Shown in pieces: positions 21,761-31,603 of a DNA stretch of 37,062 bases. The notes beneath the pieces were generated by a model. It did no database searches, was not told the DNA's origin, and saw only the letters and a program-made list of their open reading frames with translations. The DNA is from an uncultured archaeon (GTDB lineage Archaea; Nanobdellota; Nanobdellia; Pacearchaeales; GW2011-AR1): the NCBI GenBank assembly GCA_903866625.1, contig CAIPOI010000002.1, forward strand, positions 1-37,062, read 5' to 3'. The position numbers and the translations under genes were made by a program. Numbering within the stretch: position 1 is the first letter of the stretch; each line of letters opens with the position of its first letter.

Positions 21761-21764
21761 AAGC

Positions 21765-22295
21765 TTAAGCACTTACCTCAACAAGAGGATTTTCAAAACG
21801 TTTAGTGATTTTTATAGATGCTTGATTTTTTACTGCATTGATACAAACAATATTTTTTTTAGTTAAATCTATATGTTTTATTTCTCTCGAAGTTAAATAA
21901 AAATCAGTATTTGGAGAATAAACATAAAAATTTTTCTTGTAATCTAAATGCGTTCTTCTTAATTCATCATAAATTTTTTTCTCACTGGAACTTAAATTTC
22001 CGGATTTTGCGCTCCAATTAATAAAACAAACACTTTGAATACCTGAAGGTAAAAACCCTTTGTAGATTGTACTAAAACTTTCAGAAGCACCCCACGCATT
22101 ATCTACCTCTTTTTGTAAATCATCCATAAACAAGCCTACTTGAATATTCTTTTGAGTATTAAGCCAAGACCTTATTCCTATAAACGCAGCAGCTACAAAA
22201 ACTGCAATAAGAATAATTGAAAAAATCATAGAAAAAGACATTCCAAATACTTCTGCTTTTTTATTCTTGCTATTAGTAATTTTTCTATTAATCAT
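21765..22295 (-). CDS. Type IV pilin-like protein D, 176 aa
   Basis: This protein starts MINRKITNSKNKKA, followed by EVFGMSFSMIFSIILIAVFV as the membrane helix. KKA-E is a good class III site: Glu5-like positions are typical in pilins, and here Glu is the first mature residue. The outer domain includes SVCFINWSAK and NIVCINAVKN, which may form one disulfide. An SD-like AAAGAGGTAA just upstream supports the ATG at 22295 over the one at 22331, and then there is no overlap with the 824-aa protein gene (10-base gap). Its neighbour E has the same FSW/FSM-hydrophobic pattern, so D and E may be related. Confidence 0.65.
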   Translation of the reverse strand: MINRKITNSKNKKAEVFGMSFSMIFSIILIAVFVAAAFIGIRSWLNTQKNIQVGLFMDDLQKEVDNAWGASESFSTIYKGFLPSGIQSVCFINWSAKSGNLSSSEKKIYDELRRTHLDYKKNFYVYSPNTDFYLTSREIKHIDLTKKNIVCINAVKNQASIKITKRFENPLVEVSA

Positions 22296-22305
22296 TTTAC
22301 CTCTT

Positions 22306-24780
22306 TTAATATGTTGGCTCGCCAGTTTCATAAGGTTTCAAAACTGCAGAACATACACTTGAATCTGGTTGATTATTATACTGGTCTTTACATTTTATGT
22401 AATAATTCTGATTGGTTTTCCATTCAGCATAATGGTTGATTTCATTATCTCCCAACATTGCAGTACCTTCATTTTTGCTCAAATCAAAATTACATGAGCT
22501 TGTAGAATAACTGCAACTAGCATTTTCATCTGTAACTGCTATGAGCTTTCCTTGTAGATTATAAGCTCTAACTACATTTGGAGCAATTTTATCGACGAAT
22601 ACAGTAAAGTTTGTCGAGCCATAAGCAACATTTCCTCCAGCATCAACACACTTGAAGAAATAGTCATAATCTCCATTTGTTAAATCTAAACTCTGAATAT
22701 GAATATTACTTCCAGTTTCAAACATATTAATAAATCCTGATTCAGATTCATTTTGAGTAGAATACAAACAGGTTGCTTCTCCATTTCTAAATCCATTATC
22801 AGTTTTTACGTTTAGTTGAGTGGTTACCGCATTGGTATTTCCGCCAATAGTACCTGTTGGTCCTGTGCTTATAACATTTAGTGGCTGTGTTCCAATAAGA
22901 GTGTATTCATATCCATTACTCATTGAATTATTATTGAAATCTTCGCATCTTATATAAAATTTATTTTCTTCTCTATCTTTTACTCCAGTAAGAGTAGTCT
23001 TACAAGTATAAAGCATTTCAGCATTCATCTGATAAACACTATTGCTACAAGACATGGTATTATTCATATTTTTAATGTCTTTGTCTGTTCTGTCCCATCT
23101 ACACTTTGCAGGTTCATTAGTATAAACATTTACACTTACATTATCTACTTTATAAGAAACAGGAGAGTTGTCAGGTATAGAAGTTGCTTTTATTACAGGA
23201 GCAGTTAAATCTGCAGATTTGTCTATACAGAATTTTACTGCGAACTCATCTCTATTCTCATTTCCGTTTCCATCTCTGCATCTTATATAAAGTGTGTACT
23301 GACCATCATTTTCCACTGAAGGTAGTGAACTATTTGTTAAGCTTGTTCCAGGCAAACTAATAGCTTGAGAATGATTTTCAGTATAAATATTCGAATCTCC
23401 AAGCCAATATTGCATCTCATTAAAGCTCTTGGTATGGTTAAAATCAACTTTACATTGAGCGATTTGGTTAACATCTCCCTCATCTGTTGTAATTATTCCA
23501 AACATAAATGGTGTAAATGCAGGTATGCAAGTGCTTTGAGTTCCTTCGATAGTCATTCCAGAAGTTGCTGTTGAACCGCCAGGAGGTCTTGGTTTTACAT
23601 TTGTATATTTTACTCCGCCACTTAAAGCATCATCCCAAGGTTTTATTCCTGGGCTTGTAACATCATCTCTCGAACCATCAATACATTTTTCTTGACCAGT
23701 TCCTTGATTTATTAGCTTGCAAGTTTGTCCAAGACTTTTACATCTATATTCTGAACAGGGTTGTTGAGTATTGTCATTACATTTAGTACAATCTGCACCT
23801 CCGCGAGGTGCTTGCCAAGAATAACATTTGAATTCAATTGTTTCTTCTTTAGTATCTGTTTTTTGATAGTTATTTGCAAGGATAAGATAGAAAGTTAATC
23901 CTCCTGCAAGAAGTCCTATACTTTTTGCTCCAAGTTTCAGTGTGCACCATTCACAGCCAGATGTCCCACTTCTTATCCAACCATCAAAATCTTTATCAGT
24001 CCCAAGCAAGCTTCCAATTTTTAAGGATGCTCCATAAGCAGTTTTTCCAGCAATAATTCCTGCTGCAAGCGAGTATGCAAGTGGTTGAAAAAGTTCTTTT
24101 CCTTTTTCAGGAAGCATAGCACTTATTACTGCAAGTCCTCCACCCACCATCGCTGCCCAACCAACCCCCTCCAAGAAGTTACCTAAAAACAATCCATTAG
24201 AAGTCATTGGGCCCCAACCAATTTCTTTTGAAAGTGTTTCTGGCAGGGCGTTTTGAGATGAAGTTATAGATTGAATATAACTTTGATAACCTTCAGGATT
24301 AACATCTTTTAATCCATTTTCAAAAACATCTTTAGATACAGATTTACCATCCTGAAAATATCCATTAATATTTCCTTTTGAATCATAAGTTACTTGGTAA
24401 GATTCGTCGAATCCGTAACTATTAACATTGGCTGATGCAATATTTGTATGTCCGCCCGCATTAGGGAGGTTAGAAGGATTTGCAATCTGTGCATATTGAT
24501 TAGAAATAGCTCCTTTTTTAACATCATAAAGATAGTTTCCTTTCATGTTTTCTATAGTGTTCCATTCATAAACTTTCTGAACTCCATTTGAATATGTCTC
24601 CATAATATATTGCATACCTGCCGCATCACTAAATCTAGTAATACTTACTTCTTCAGCCCCACTCACACCACCAAAACTTAAACTAAAAATAAAACTTATC
24701 GCAAAAACTTCCAGGAAAAGCAGAGCTATCTGGCTAAGAGCAATTGTTTTCAAAACTTTTCTTTCTTGTTTTTTCCTCAT
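22306..24780 (-). CDS. Giant Cys-rich/Ig-like surface protein, 824 aa (C-terminal half type)
   Basis: A large secreted or membrane-held protein. An N-terminal hydrophobic segment (about residues 12-38) is followed by an unknown Asn/Gln-rich part and then a hydrophobic stretch near residues 190-300 with several possible membrane helices (AAMVGGGLAVISAML, LAYSLAAGIIAGKTAYG, LLAGGLTFYLIL). Next comes a Cys cluster with CTKCNDNTQQPCSEYRCKSL (about 335-355), then at least three Ig-like units with N-x-P-A-x-C-x-W, YIRC-x-D and TDEN-x-SCSY motifs up to the end. It matches the C-terminal half of the 1424-aa protein, while the 646-aa protein matches the N-terminal half. An SD sequence (AAGGTG) stands before the ATG. 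Confidence 0.72.
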   Translation of the reverse strand: MRKKQERKVLKTIALSQIALLFLEVFAISFIFSLSFGGVSGAEEVSITRFSDAAGMQYIMETYSNGVQKVYEWNTIENMKGNYLYDVKKGAISNQYAQIANPSNLPNAGGHTNIASANVNSYGFDESYQVTYDSKGNINGYFQDGKSVSKDVFENGLKDVNPEGYQSYIQSITSSQNALPETLSKEIGWGPMTSNGLFLGNFLEGVGWAAMVGGGLAVISAMLPEKGKELFQPLAYSLAAGIIAGKTAYGASLKIGSLLGTDKDFDGWIRSGTSGCEWCTLKLGAKSIGLLAGGLTFYLILANNYQKTDTKEETIEFKCYSWQAPRGGADCTKCNDNTQQPCSEYRCKSLGQTCKLINQGTGQEKCIDGSRDDVTSPGIKPWDDALSGGVKYTNVKPRPPGGSTATSGMTIEGTQSTCIPAFTPFMFGIITTDEGDVNQIAQCKVDFNHTKSFNEMQYWLGDSNIYTENHSQAISLPGTSLTNSSLPSVENDGQYTLYIRCRDGNGNENRDEFAVKFCIDKSADLTAPVIKATSIPDNSPVSYKVDNVSVNVYTNEPAKCRWDRTDKDIKNMNNTMSCSNSVYQMNAEMLYTCKTTLTGVKDREENKFYIRCEDFNNNSMSNGYEYTLIGTQPLNVISTGPTGTIGGNTNAVTTQLNVKTDNGFRNGEATCLYSTQNESESGFINMFETGSNIHIQSLDLTNGDYDYFFKCVDAGGNVAYGSTNFTVFVDKIAPNVVRAYNLQGKLIAVTDENASCSYSTSSCNFDLSKNEGTAMLGDNEINHYAEWKTNQNYYIKCKDQYNNQPDSSVCSAVLKPYETGEPTY

Positions 24781-24812
24781 TTTTGCACCTTTTTTATTTT
24801 TTTCTTATATTT

Positions 24813-25610
24813 TTATCTAACTTCAAACTTTGTTATTCTTATTCCAAGTGGTTCTTCTGTAGGGTTATCACTTTGATATATTTTGCTAACTACAACATAC
24901 CTTCCTGAACCATTTGTCATGAATACTCGTTTAAAAAAGTTTCTTATGTCTTCTGGAAAAATTTTAGCCGTTCCCATAGAAAGTACATCAGTATTACAAA
25001 ACTTTTTTCTACAGTTGGGGTCTGCCCAAACTTGTTTCCCCTCTGGACCATATAATTGAGTTTCAATATAATAATCTTTTTTACTATCATTTAACCAGTA
25101 TATACTTATATTTCCCTCTTTTTCAAATGGTCCATTAATTCCAACAAATTCTCTATCTTGGAATTTTTTATCTCCATTTACATCATCCCAAGTTTGACAC
25201 ACAAATACGGCGAGCCCATATTTATCATGCTTTATTTCTCCGCCGCTCTTTTGACCATATATATCCCCAGAATTATTTTGTCCTAACTGATTTCTCAACT
25301 CTTGCAACTGTCTATTTTGCTCAATTAAAAGTCTCTTTAATTCTGCCTCTCTTTTCAAAGCATCTTCTTCTTTTGCTTCAGCATCTCGTCTATCGTCTGC
25401 TTTTTCCATAACATCCAGCATGGCTTGATAACCCATCGCACCAAGATAAGCATTTTTATTTCCAGTTTTTAATGCTTGTACTTTAGCAGCTTCTGTTGCT
25501 AATCTTGTTCCATCATAAGTATCTTTTGCTTTAACTCCAGAAACTAAACCTGCTCCCAAAAGAACTCCAACTAATCCCAATCCAATCTTTCTTCCAAGGT
25601 TTTTTATCAT
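24813..25610 (-). CDS. Secreted coiled-coil protein with EF-hand-like loop, 265 aa
   Basis: I do not recognise the family. A signal peptide (about residues 1-28, GLGLVGVLLGAGLVSGVKA) is followed by a helical part with a coiled coil near residues 70-110 (REAELKRLLIEQNRQLQELR), a Gly/Asn/Ser linker and a compact C-terminal domain. That domain has D-V-N-G-D-K-K-F-Q-D-R-E-F, which looks like a calcium loop of the EF-hand/dockerin kind, and a Cys pair (PNCRKKFCNTD). It lies exactly between the 646-aa and 824-aa genes, which together look like one split giant protein. It may bridge the two. Confidence 0.6.
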   Translation of the reverse strand: MIKNLGRKIGLGLVGVLLGAGLVSGVKAKDTYDGTRLATEAAKVQALKTGNKNAYLGAMGYQAMLDVMEKADDRRDAEAKEEDALKREAELKRLLIEQNRQLQELRNQLGQNNSGDIYGQKSGGEIKHDKYGLAVFVCQTWDDVNGDKKFQDREFVGINGPFEKEGNISIYWLNDSKKDYYIETQLYGPEGKQVWADPNCRKKFCNTDVLSMGTAKIFPEDIRNFFKRVFMTNGSGRYVVVSKIYQSDNPTEEPLGIRITKFEVR

Positions 25611-25684
25611 CTTATTTTTATGTTTTTGTTCTATTTAAATTTATCTATATGTTACTCTTTTAAAGTTACATCACTTTAATCTTA

Positions 25685-27625
25685 TTAGGTTGCTGAACCT
25701 GAACTTCCACTCCCCCCTGTTGGAACACTATTAACTAAATTTGAAGCTGCACTAAAAGTTTGTGCAGCATTATTTCCAGAGCTTGAACCTGATGAAACTG
25801 GGTTGCTGAAATTTGAACTCGTGGTTTTTTTAGTCTCTAATCTTTCTGCTCCTCCAGAGCCTGCAATTCTTAATTTGTTAAAATAAGCTGCGAATCCTTC
25901 TTCAGTATATTTTCCAACCCAATTAACATATCCTCCACAATCTCCAAGTTTATAACAAATACTATTCATTTCGCTTGCCCAAGTCTTTGCAGATTCATTG
26001 CTTATGCCTTCTCCGTCAGCATATTGGCAGTTTTCAACACATTCCCAATCTCCTGATTTTTGCCAGAACTGAAGCGGTTTATCAATTTTTTCCCATTTAA
26101 CAGTTATCACAGCATTTCCCTTTGAACATATAGATGTTCCTGCATTTGTACCTGAACTAGTTGGATTTACAAAACCCGTCCCATATCCACTAGGATTTGA
26201 AAAACTTGCTCCTGATGTTGCATTAGCATTTGTAGTTGTTGCTTGATTACTGTTTCCCCAGAAATTAAAACCTGGAGGATAGTTAGGAGTACATAATCCT
26301 GAAGGAGTTAAATCTCCTTTATTAGGATCATCATTTGATTTTTCAACTTGATTAGAAGAACTTGAAAAATAATATCCACTAACCCAAGTGCAATCTCTTA
26401 CATCTGTATTAGTACAATCTGCTTCCTCTTCCTGAGAAGTGCAATCTTGCCATCTATTAACTCTGCAAGCTGCTTCAGTGAATCCATTAAAAGAACCCTC
26501 TATACAAATCTCATTTCTATAATCTGCACATGGTTCAGTTATAACCTCTCCATATAAGCAAACTTCTTTATAATATCTCGAACCAACAGGATCTTCTCCA
26601 TTACCTGTTGGCGAATCAGTTACGCACCAAGACTCTCCATGTTTTTTACCTTCTTTCTTGCAACCCAAATCAATACAGATATAATCTCCATAAGTTGCTC
26701 TTCCTAAAACATTAGTTGATTTTTTGCCTATGCTTCCTAAATAATAATCACAATTTCCGCAAGTTCTTGAACCAGCATTACTCTGTCCAGCTCCACAACT
26801 ATCTGCTTTTTTAACAACTTTATTCCAATAGGTTTTATCGTCATATCTTGAGGCATCATAAATATTAGCAGGATTTCCGCATGTATCTACATAATAAACT
26901 TCATCTTTTCCTTCGAGGATTGTAGTTTTCTTAGATTTTCCACAATCAGTTCCAAGCTCAGAAGAAGTACATAAAGTATCTTTGTAAAATCCATCTGGTG
27001 CACTTCCATTTACCAATGTACTATTATCACTAAGATTTACTGCTTCAGGAGTTAAACTAGCAGTTTTGCATTCTGCTCTTGATTCAAACTTGCAAGTTTT
27101 TCCTCCAACTCCATTACTATAAACACAAGCGCCCATATCTGTGCTTTGTGCTGCTGCAATACAACTCAACTCATTTGTTATTGTTTTTTTGAAAGTAGTA
27201 TTTAATCCATAAAATCCAGACATAGCCTTGCATCTTGTTAAAGTTACAAAAGCTCCTTGATTTCCTAAAATACAACAACCTAAATCACATTGAGCAATCT
27301 GGCATTCTTTACTATCTGCCCAGCTTCCATTTCCAGCTTCACATACTCTTCTCGGAGTACTTTCCATACATAATCCTTCTTTAGTATCAAAGCAACATCC
27401 GGGCTTGCAATAACTTGCACTATCACAGGAGGTTGGAGCAACTTTATAGTTTGTATCGCACTGTTCAACAGGAGCATTCTGACACCAAGCCCCACTCAAG
27501 GTTTTTTCACAACAAGAATTTACTGTTGCTGTTTCTGCTGAATAAATAAGATTGAGAGAAAATACTATTGTTAAAGCTATCACTAGGCTTAATGCCATTT
27601 TATTCATTTTTAATTTTTTATTCAT
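25685..27625 (-). CDS. Cys-rich surface protein, 646 aa (N-terminal half type)
   Basis: A secreted protein with a signal peptide (MALSLVIALTIVFSLNLIYS) and several dozen cysteines. The Cys-rich module shows in order NSCCEKTLSG, KPGCCFDTKEGLC, QCDLGCCILGNQG, DTCGNPANIYDASRYDD, HGESWCV, PVGSRYYKEVC, EPCADYRNEICIE and CRVNRWQDC. The same order stands in the N-terminal parts of the 1041-aa and 1424-aa proteins. The last third is Ser/Gly/Asn-rich without the Ig-like units and ends with a low-complexity tail. It lies 15 bases after pilin-like gene B. Possible starts are 27625, 27607 and 27598; the last gives the cleanest signal peptide. It looks like the N-terminal half of a split giant protein. 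Confidence 0.72.
   Translation of the reverse strand: MNKKLKMNKMALSLVIALTIVFSLNLIYSAETATVNSCCEKTLSGAWCQNAPVEQCDTNYKVAPTSCDSASYCKPGCCFDTKEGLCMESTPRRVCEAGNGSWADSKECQIAQCDLGCCILGNQGAFVTLTRCKAMSGFYGLNTTFKKTITNELSCIAAAQSTDMGACVYSNGVGGKTCKFESRAECKTASLTPEAVNLSDNSTLVNGSAPDGFYKDTLCTSSELGTDCGKSKKTTILEGKDEVYYVDTCGNPANIYDASRYDDKTYWNKVVKKADSCGAGQSNAGSRTCGNCDYYLGSIGKKSTNVLGRATYGDYICIDLGCKKEGKKHGESWCVTDSPTGNGEDPVGSRYYKEVCLYGEVITEPCADYRNEICIEGSFNGFTEAACRVNRWQDCTSQEEEADCTNTDVRDCTWVSGYYFSSSSNQVEKSNDDPNKGDLTPSGLCTPNYPPGFNFWGNSNQATTTNANATSGASFSNPSGYGTGFVNPTSSGTNAGTSICSKGNAVITVKWEKIDKPLQFWQKSGDWECVENCQYADGEGISNESAKTWASEMNSICYKLGDCGGYVNWVGKYTEEGFAAYFNKLRIAGSGGAERLETKKTTSSNFSNPVSSGSSSGNNAAQTFSAASNLVNSVPTGGSGSSGSAT
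26841..26889. repeat. 49-nt stretch nearly identical to 35941-35989
   Basis: The two 49-nt stretches differ at only two bases. They encode the shared DTCGNPANIYDASRYDD block of the 646-aa and 1424-aa proteins, although the genes around them have diverged strongly. This points to strong constraint on this block or to recent gene conversion. Confidence 0.75.
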
Positions 27626-27640
27626 TTTTATCTTTAGTTT

Positions 27641-28438
27641 TTAACTTAAGGCATAACCTGGTGGCCAAGCAAGGCTCCGAGTAGCAAAACTAAGAGTCTC
27701 TTTGCTTTCTCTATCTGAGATTATGTAAACCTTGCTACCATCACTTTGTTTTAATTTTTGTATTTTTATATTTGGGTATAATCCCATATAGGTTTCAGGA
27801 GCAGAATCTCCGTATCTTGCTTCATAGTTTTGTATTGAAGAAGCAATCATAATTAAATCATAGGCATTTGAATTTATCTGCGAAGAAAAAACAGAGCCGG
27901 GATAATTTTCAGTAGAATCACTTTTTGAAAGAGTCATAGCAACATCCACATTAACTTGAATATTTTTCGGAACAAAAGTTACTGTTACTTTTTTTGTTCC
28001 AGAAGTTTTTACAGCATAATTCCGAGCTATCAATTTTTGTTCGGTATCTGAGATACATTTTTGAACTTTTGTTTGAATTAAACTGTTAACTTGATTTTCC
28101 ATCTCTTGTTTTAATAATGGTACTTGCATGATACAGGTTTTATACCATTCCTGAGTATAACAAAGATAGTTTAAAGTTATATTATTATATCTAAAATAAA
28201 GTTCTGGATTTATATTTCCACCATGACTTAATGTTTGGTTAACTGCATCTTTAACAGCAGATTGAATGCAGTCTTTAGACATTAAAGAAGGTGAATTTAC
28301 AGGTATCACAAATTGTTTAATATTATCAAAAAATACTATCGCAACAACCACTACTATTAAGATTGCTAAGATTATGAATATTGTAAGCTGGCCTTTTTTA
28401 CTCTTTTCTTGTTTGCTCTTTTTTTGATTCATATTCAC
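27641..28438 (-). CDS. Type IV pilin-like protein B, 265 aa
   Basis: A class III signal is clear: KKSKQEKSKKG, then QLTIFIILAILIVVVVAIVF as the helix. The KKG-Q site is classical. The outer domain (about 230 aa) has paired cysteines (KDCIQSAVKDAVNQTL, YLCYTQEWYKTCIMQ, KCISDTEQ) and ends LSFATRSLAWPPGYALS. It is a paralogue of pilin-like protein A (also 265 aa) and of the partial gene at the right edge: the same I-Q-S-C-x-Q-A-V start, the Y-L-C-Y-T block and the F-A-x-R ending. Each copy stands directly before a giant Cys-rich protein gene, so the two products probably work as a pair. Confidence 0.75.
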   Translation of the reverse strand: MNMNQKKSKQEKSKKGQLTIFIILAILIVVVVAIVFFDNIKQFVIPVNSPSLMSKDCIQSAVKDAVNQTLSHGGNINPELYFRYNNITLNYLCYTQEWYKTCIMQVPLLKQEMENQVNSLIQTKVQKCISDTEQKLIARNYAVKTSGTKKVTVTFVPKNIQVNVDVAMTLSKSDSTENYPGSVFSSQINSNAYDLIMIASSIQNYEARYGDSAPETYMGLYPNIKIQKLKQSDGSKVYIISDRESKETLSFATRSLAWPPGYALS

Positions 28439-28494
28439 TCTTTTATTCTAATTTATTATTGTTTTTTTGTATTATTAAACCTTGTTGTGTTCGA

Positions 28495-31400
28495 CTATGC
28501 TTCATAGGTTCTTGCTATCATATTACATTGATCTGTATTAGCATTCCCAAAATAATCTTCACATCTTATAAAATAAGTTTTTCCTTCCCAATTAATCTTA
28601 TGGTCTAATTCACTTCCTTCCATTCTCGTAGAATTAGCTGTTAAAAATGAACAGCCATTGCTTATATTACTTGAAACATAACATTTTGCAGCTTCATTTG
28701 TTTTCACTCTTAAACTTGAGGAATATTGGTAGATTTTTGTTATTAATGGTACAGATTCATCTACGAGCAAGTTATAACTAAAGTTTAGTTCTGCTTGATT
28801 CTCACTCGCGTCTATACATTTAATGCCCACATAATAAGTATCGGTAGGTTTATCTGATATAATTTGTTTATGAAGATTTGAATTAGTTGTATAAAATTCT
28901 GTAAAGGTTGTATCTCCAAAATCTGAAAAATTGCTTAATTTCCAATAGCACTTGGATTTTCCATTTGAACCGCCGCCAGAAGTTGTTACTTTTATTTCAA
29001 CAGTTTTATTTGCTGCTTTTTTTATTACGTCTCCAGAAGGAGAATATTGGCTTATATTAAAAATACTAGAAGGCCTTAAACTATAAACATAACTTTCTTG
29101 ATTGGTATTTCTCGAATATAAATCAGATTCTTTTCCTTCCAACCACGCTTGATCTTTACACCTTAAGTAGAATTTAGTCTGACTACTTAAATTTAGAGTT
29201 ACATTTCCAAGAGTTCCTGAACAGGTATAGTAACCATTATTTTCTAATGCTGCGTTTACACTTGGGAGTGTTTGGCAAGTTAAATTATGACTCATCTCAG
29301 AATATTCTGTATCATTAAGCTCCCACTTACACTCTGCAGGTTCATTAAGATAAAATATTATATTTTTTTGAGTAGTATTATATTTTATTGCAGAGCCCGA
29401 AACAGGGCTCGCATTCATTACAACCGGAGCAAGTTTATCTGGATTTTGCATAACCTCAAAATTTATTGCAAATGGGGCCATAGATTGTCCATGTCCTGCC
29501 GCATCTAAGCATCTTACATAAATTGTATGATTGCCCTCTTTCATAAGGTTAAATGCAAGTGTACCTTCTTCTAAATCTAACACATTATTGTCTGTTTGTC
29601 CTGGGATATTCAAAATAATCTTATGTTCTGTATCAAATCCGTCCCCAAAATCATATTTCATTCCATCGAATTTTGAACCAGCGCTATCTAAACTGAATTT
29701 ACATTCAGAATTTTTATCAGTAGTAATAATAAACTCTGCAGGAGTATAGGGTCTTATTGGAGGATTTGGCGTAATACTTTTCAGAGTTATTTTTGGAGGA
29801 GCTGTATCTGTAGATGAAACACAAGAACCACTTCCATCTACTCCTCCTTTTTCATAAAAGTCACAATTTCCTCCAGCAGCTTTGCATCTATATTCTGAAC
29901 AAGGCAGGCCATCTGAGCCACATTGAGAACAATCTCCTTCTCCGGCTTTAAATGGTTTACATTTAAATTGAAAATTACAAGTAACATGATCTCCTTCTCC
30001 TCCACCACTTCTACATGTAAACGTTCCAACTCCACTTCCACCACCATTTCCAAAGATGCTTGATTTCTGTCCGCAATCAGATATAAGTCTACATCTTTCT
30101 TGAAGTATTCTTATGACCGCAGGATTTGGTAATTCTCCTGAAGAAGCAAGAGAGTTAAGTTTTTTAGCGATAGCTGCAGCATCTCCATCTCCTGCTTCTG
30201 CAAATATAGAATTTATAGAAGGCGCAAGTAATTGAAGCCCATTTCCTTCACAGCTGTCTAAAGGTAATAATCCTTCATACATTGTTATAATTCCCGCATT
30301 ACCCCAAACATCTTCTCCATTAATATACTCATCCGGATTATCCCAAGATTTTAATCTCCATTTACCACAATCTCCCTTATCATGATCAAAGTATAATGTC
30401 GCAGAATAATCTCCTGCAGAACAAACACTTTTTGCACTTTCTGTAGAAGATTTTCCAGAGTTTTTTGATGAATAAAAGTTTATCCCACCCTGAACTAAGG
30501 GTAAACACGTTGCTAATCTTAAATCTTGAAAGTATTTTTCTAAACTTCCTTCATTTGTTCCTGTTAGAGTTATAGGAATAAAACCACTCGCTTGATAATA
30601 GCCAGAATCATGCCCTCCTGAAGAGACTCCGTTAGTAAGAATTACTATATTTCCCCCATTGCCCCAAATCTGAATATTTACATTGGTTTCAGTTTCTCCT
30701 TCAGGATTTTCACTTTCAGGTGCAGCAGTTGGCCACATCTTACAATATTCAGGATTACACTCTTCAGAATCATTTCCCGCAGCTAAACAATCTTGCCAAG
30801 GATTTATTTTGCAAGTAACTTCATCACCAGCAGAAACATTTGCACAAGTTTCTAACCTAAAATCTGCACAAGGTTCAGTTTCAACTTCTCCATCAACGCA
30901 AATTTGCTTAAAATATCTTGAACCAGCCAAGGCTTCTTCAGGGCTAATGCACCAAGACTCTCCGTTTTTCTTTCCAATACTATCGCAATTCAAACTTCTG
31001 CAATGTGCTTGTTCAATTCCTTTTTTCTCGCATATAAATCCTGAATTATAATCACAGTTTTCTTTTTTCTCGCATATTTGATTGCAGCTATCTAAATAAT
31101 AAGCTCCATCATCTTGACAGATAGTTTTTGTCGTTTTTTTACAAGAAGTATTTAAACTCACATCGCAACAAAATATTCCTGCTTTAAAATTGTCTGAGCC
31201 ACAATCTTCTTGAGTAGTATAAGTACATAAGTCATTATACTCTCCAGTTATGCATGCCCCTTTAACCTTAGATGCCGAAATTCCTGCACACTCACTTCTA
31301 TTTAAATCATTTCTAAAATCTTTAACAACATTTGCAGTTCTCGAATTTAATTCACAAGTTCTTGAAGTAGTCATCTGCCCATTTCCAGAAATAATGCAAC

Positions 31401-31602
31401 AACCAAGATTACATTCATTGTTAGAACAGCTAGGGTTATCAAAGAAATTTCCAGTAGTGCAAGCACTTTCCTCCGCATTCATAGAACAAAATCCAGTAGA
31501 TATGTCCAGACAACATCCTGGTTCTGCACTAACCAACACAATAGAAAATATAGACGCTAATACAAGTCCTACAATTAAAATATTTAGTTTATTTTTTTCC
31601 AT
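28495..31602 (-). CDS. Giant Cys-rich/Ig-like surface protein, 1035 aa
   Basis: A secreted protein with a signal peptide (NILIVGLVLASIFSIVLVSA). The Cys-rich module (about residues 24-290) shows EPGCCLDISTGFC, CNLGCCIISGNG, KKNGESWCI, AGSRYFKQICVDGEVETEPC, ADFRLETC and NPWQDC. The middle part (300-540) is Gly/Ser-rich. Then comes a second Cys cluster with DCSQCGSDGLPCSEYRCKAA (about 560-580) and Ig-like units up to the end with TTDKNSECKFSLD, NEPAECKWELND and YFIRCEDYFGNA. There is no long hydrophobic middle region, unlike its 1424-aa relative. I start it at the ATG at 31602, one base after the stop codon of pilin-like gene A (TAA-A-ATG), and not at the GTG at 31620. Confidence 0.75.
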   Translation of the reverse strand: MEKNKLNILIVGLVLASIFSIVLVSAEPGCCLDISTGFCSMNAEESACTTGNFFDNPSCSNNECNLGCCIISGNGQMTTSRTCELNSRTANVVKDFRNDLNRSECAGISASKVKGACITGEYNDLCTYTTQEDCGSDNFKAGIFCCDVSLNTSCKKTTKTICQDDGAYYLDSCNQICEKKENCDYNSGFICEKKGIEQAHCRSLNCDSIGKKNGESWCISPEEALAGSRYFKQICVDGEVETEPCADFRLETCANVSAGDEVTCKINPWQDCLAAGNDSEECNPEYCKMWPTAAPESENPEGETETNVNIQIWGNGGNIVILTNGVSSGGHDSGYYQASGFIPITLTGTNEGSLEKYFQDLRLATCLPLVQGGINFYSSKNSGKSSTESAKSVCSAGDYSATLYFDHDKGDCGKWRLKSWDNPDEYINGEDVWGNAGIITMYEGLLPLDSCEGNGLQLLAPSINSIFAEAGDGDAAAIAKKLNSLASSGELPNPAVIRILQERCRLISDCGQKSSIFGNGGGSGVGTFTCRSGGGEGDHVTCNFQFKCKPFKAGEGDCSQCGSDGLPCSEYRCKAAGGNCDFYEKGGVDGSGSCVSSTDTAPPKITLKSITPNPPIRPYTPAEFIITTDKNSECKFSLDSAGSKFDGMKYDFGDGFDTEHKIILNIPGQTDNNVLDLEEGTLAFNLMKEGNHTIYVRCLDAAGHGQSMAPFAINFEVMQNPDKLAPVVMNASPVSGSAIKYNTTQKNIIFYLNEPAECKWELNDTEYSEMSHNLTCQTLPSVNAALENNGYYTCSGTLGNVTLNLSSQTKFYLRCKDQAWLEGKESDLYSRNTNQESYVYSLRPSSIFNISQYSPSGDVIKKAANKTVEIKVTTSGGGSNGKSKCYWKLSNFSDFGDTTFTEFYTTNSNLHKQIISDKPTDTYYVGIKCIDASENQAELNFSYNLLVDESVPLITKIYQYSSSLRVKTNEAAKCYVSSNISNGCSFLTANSTRMEGSELDHKINWEGKTYFIRCEDYFGNANTDQCNMIARTYEA

Positions 31603-31603
31603 T

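Noticed and set aside
24813-25610. Dockerin protein of a cellulosome-like system
   Set aside because: There is only one calcium-loop-like stretch, not the paired dockerin repeats, and no cohesin is seen.
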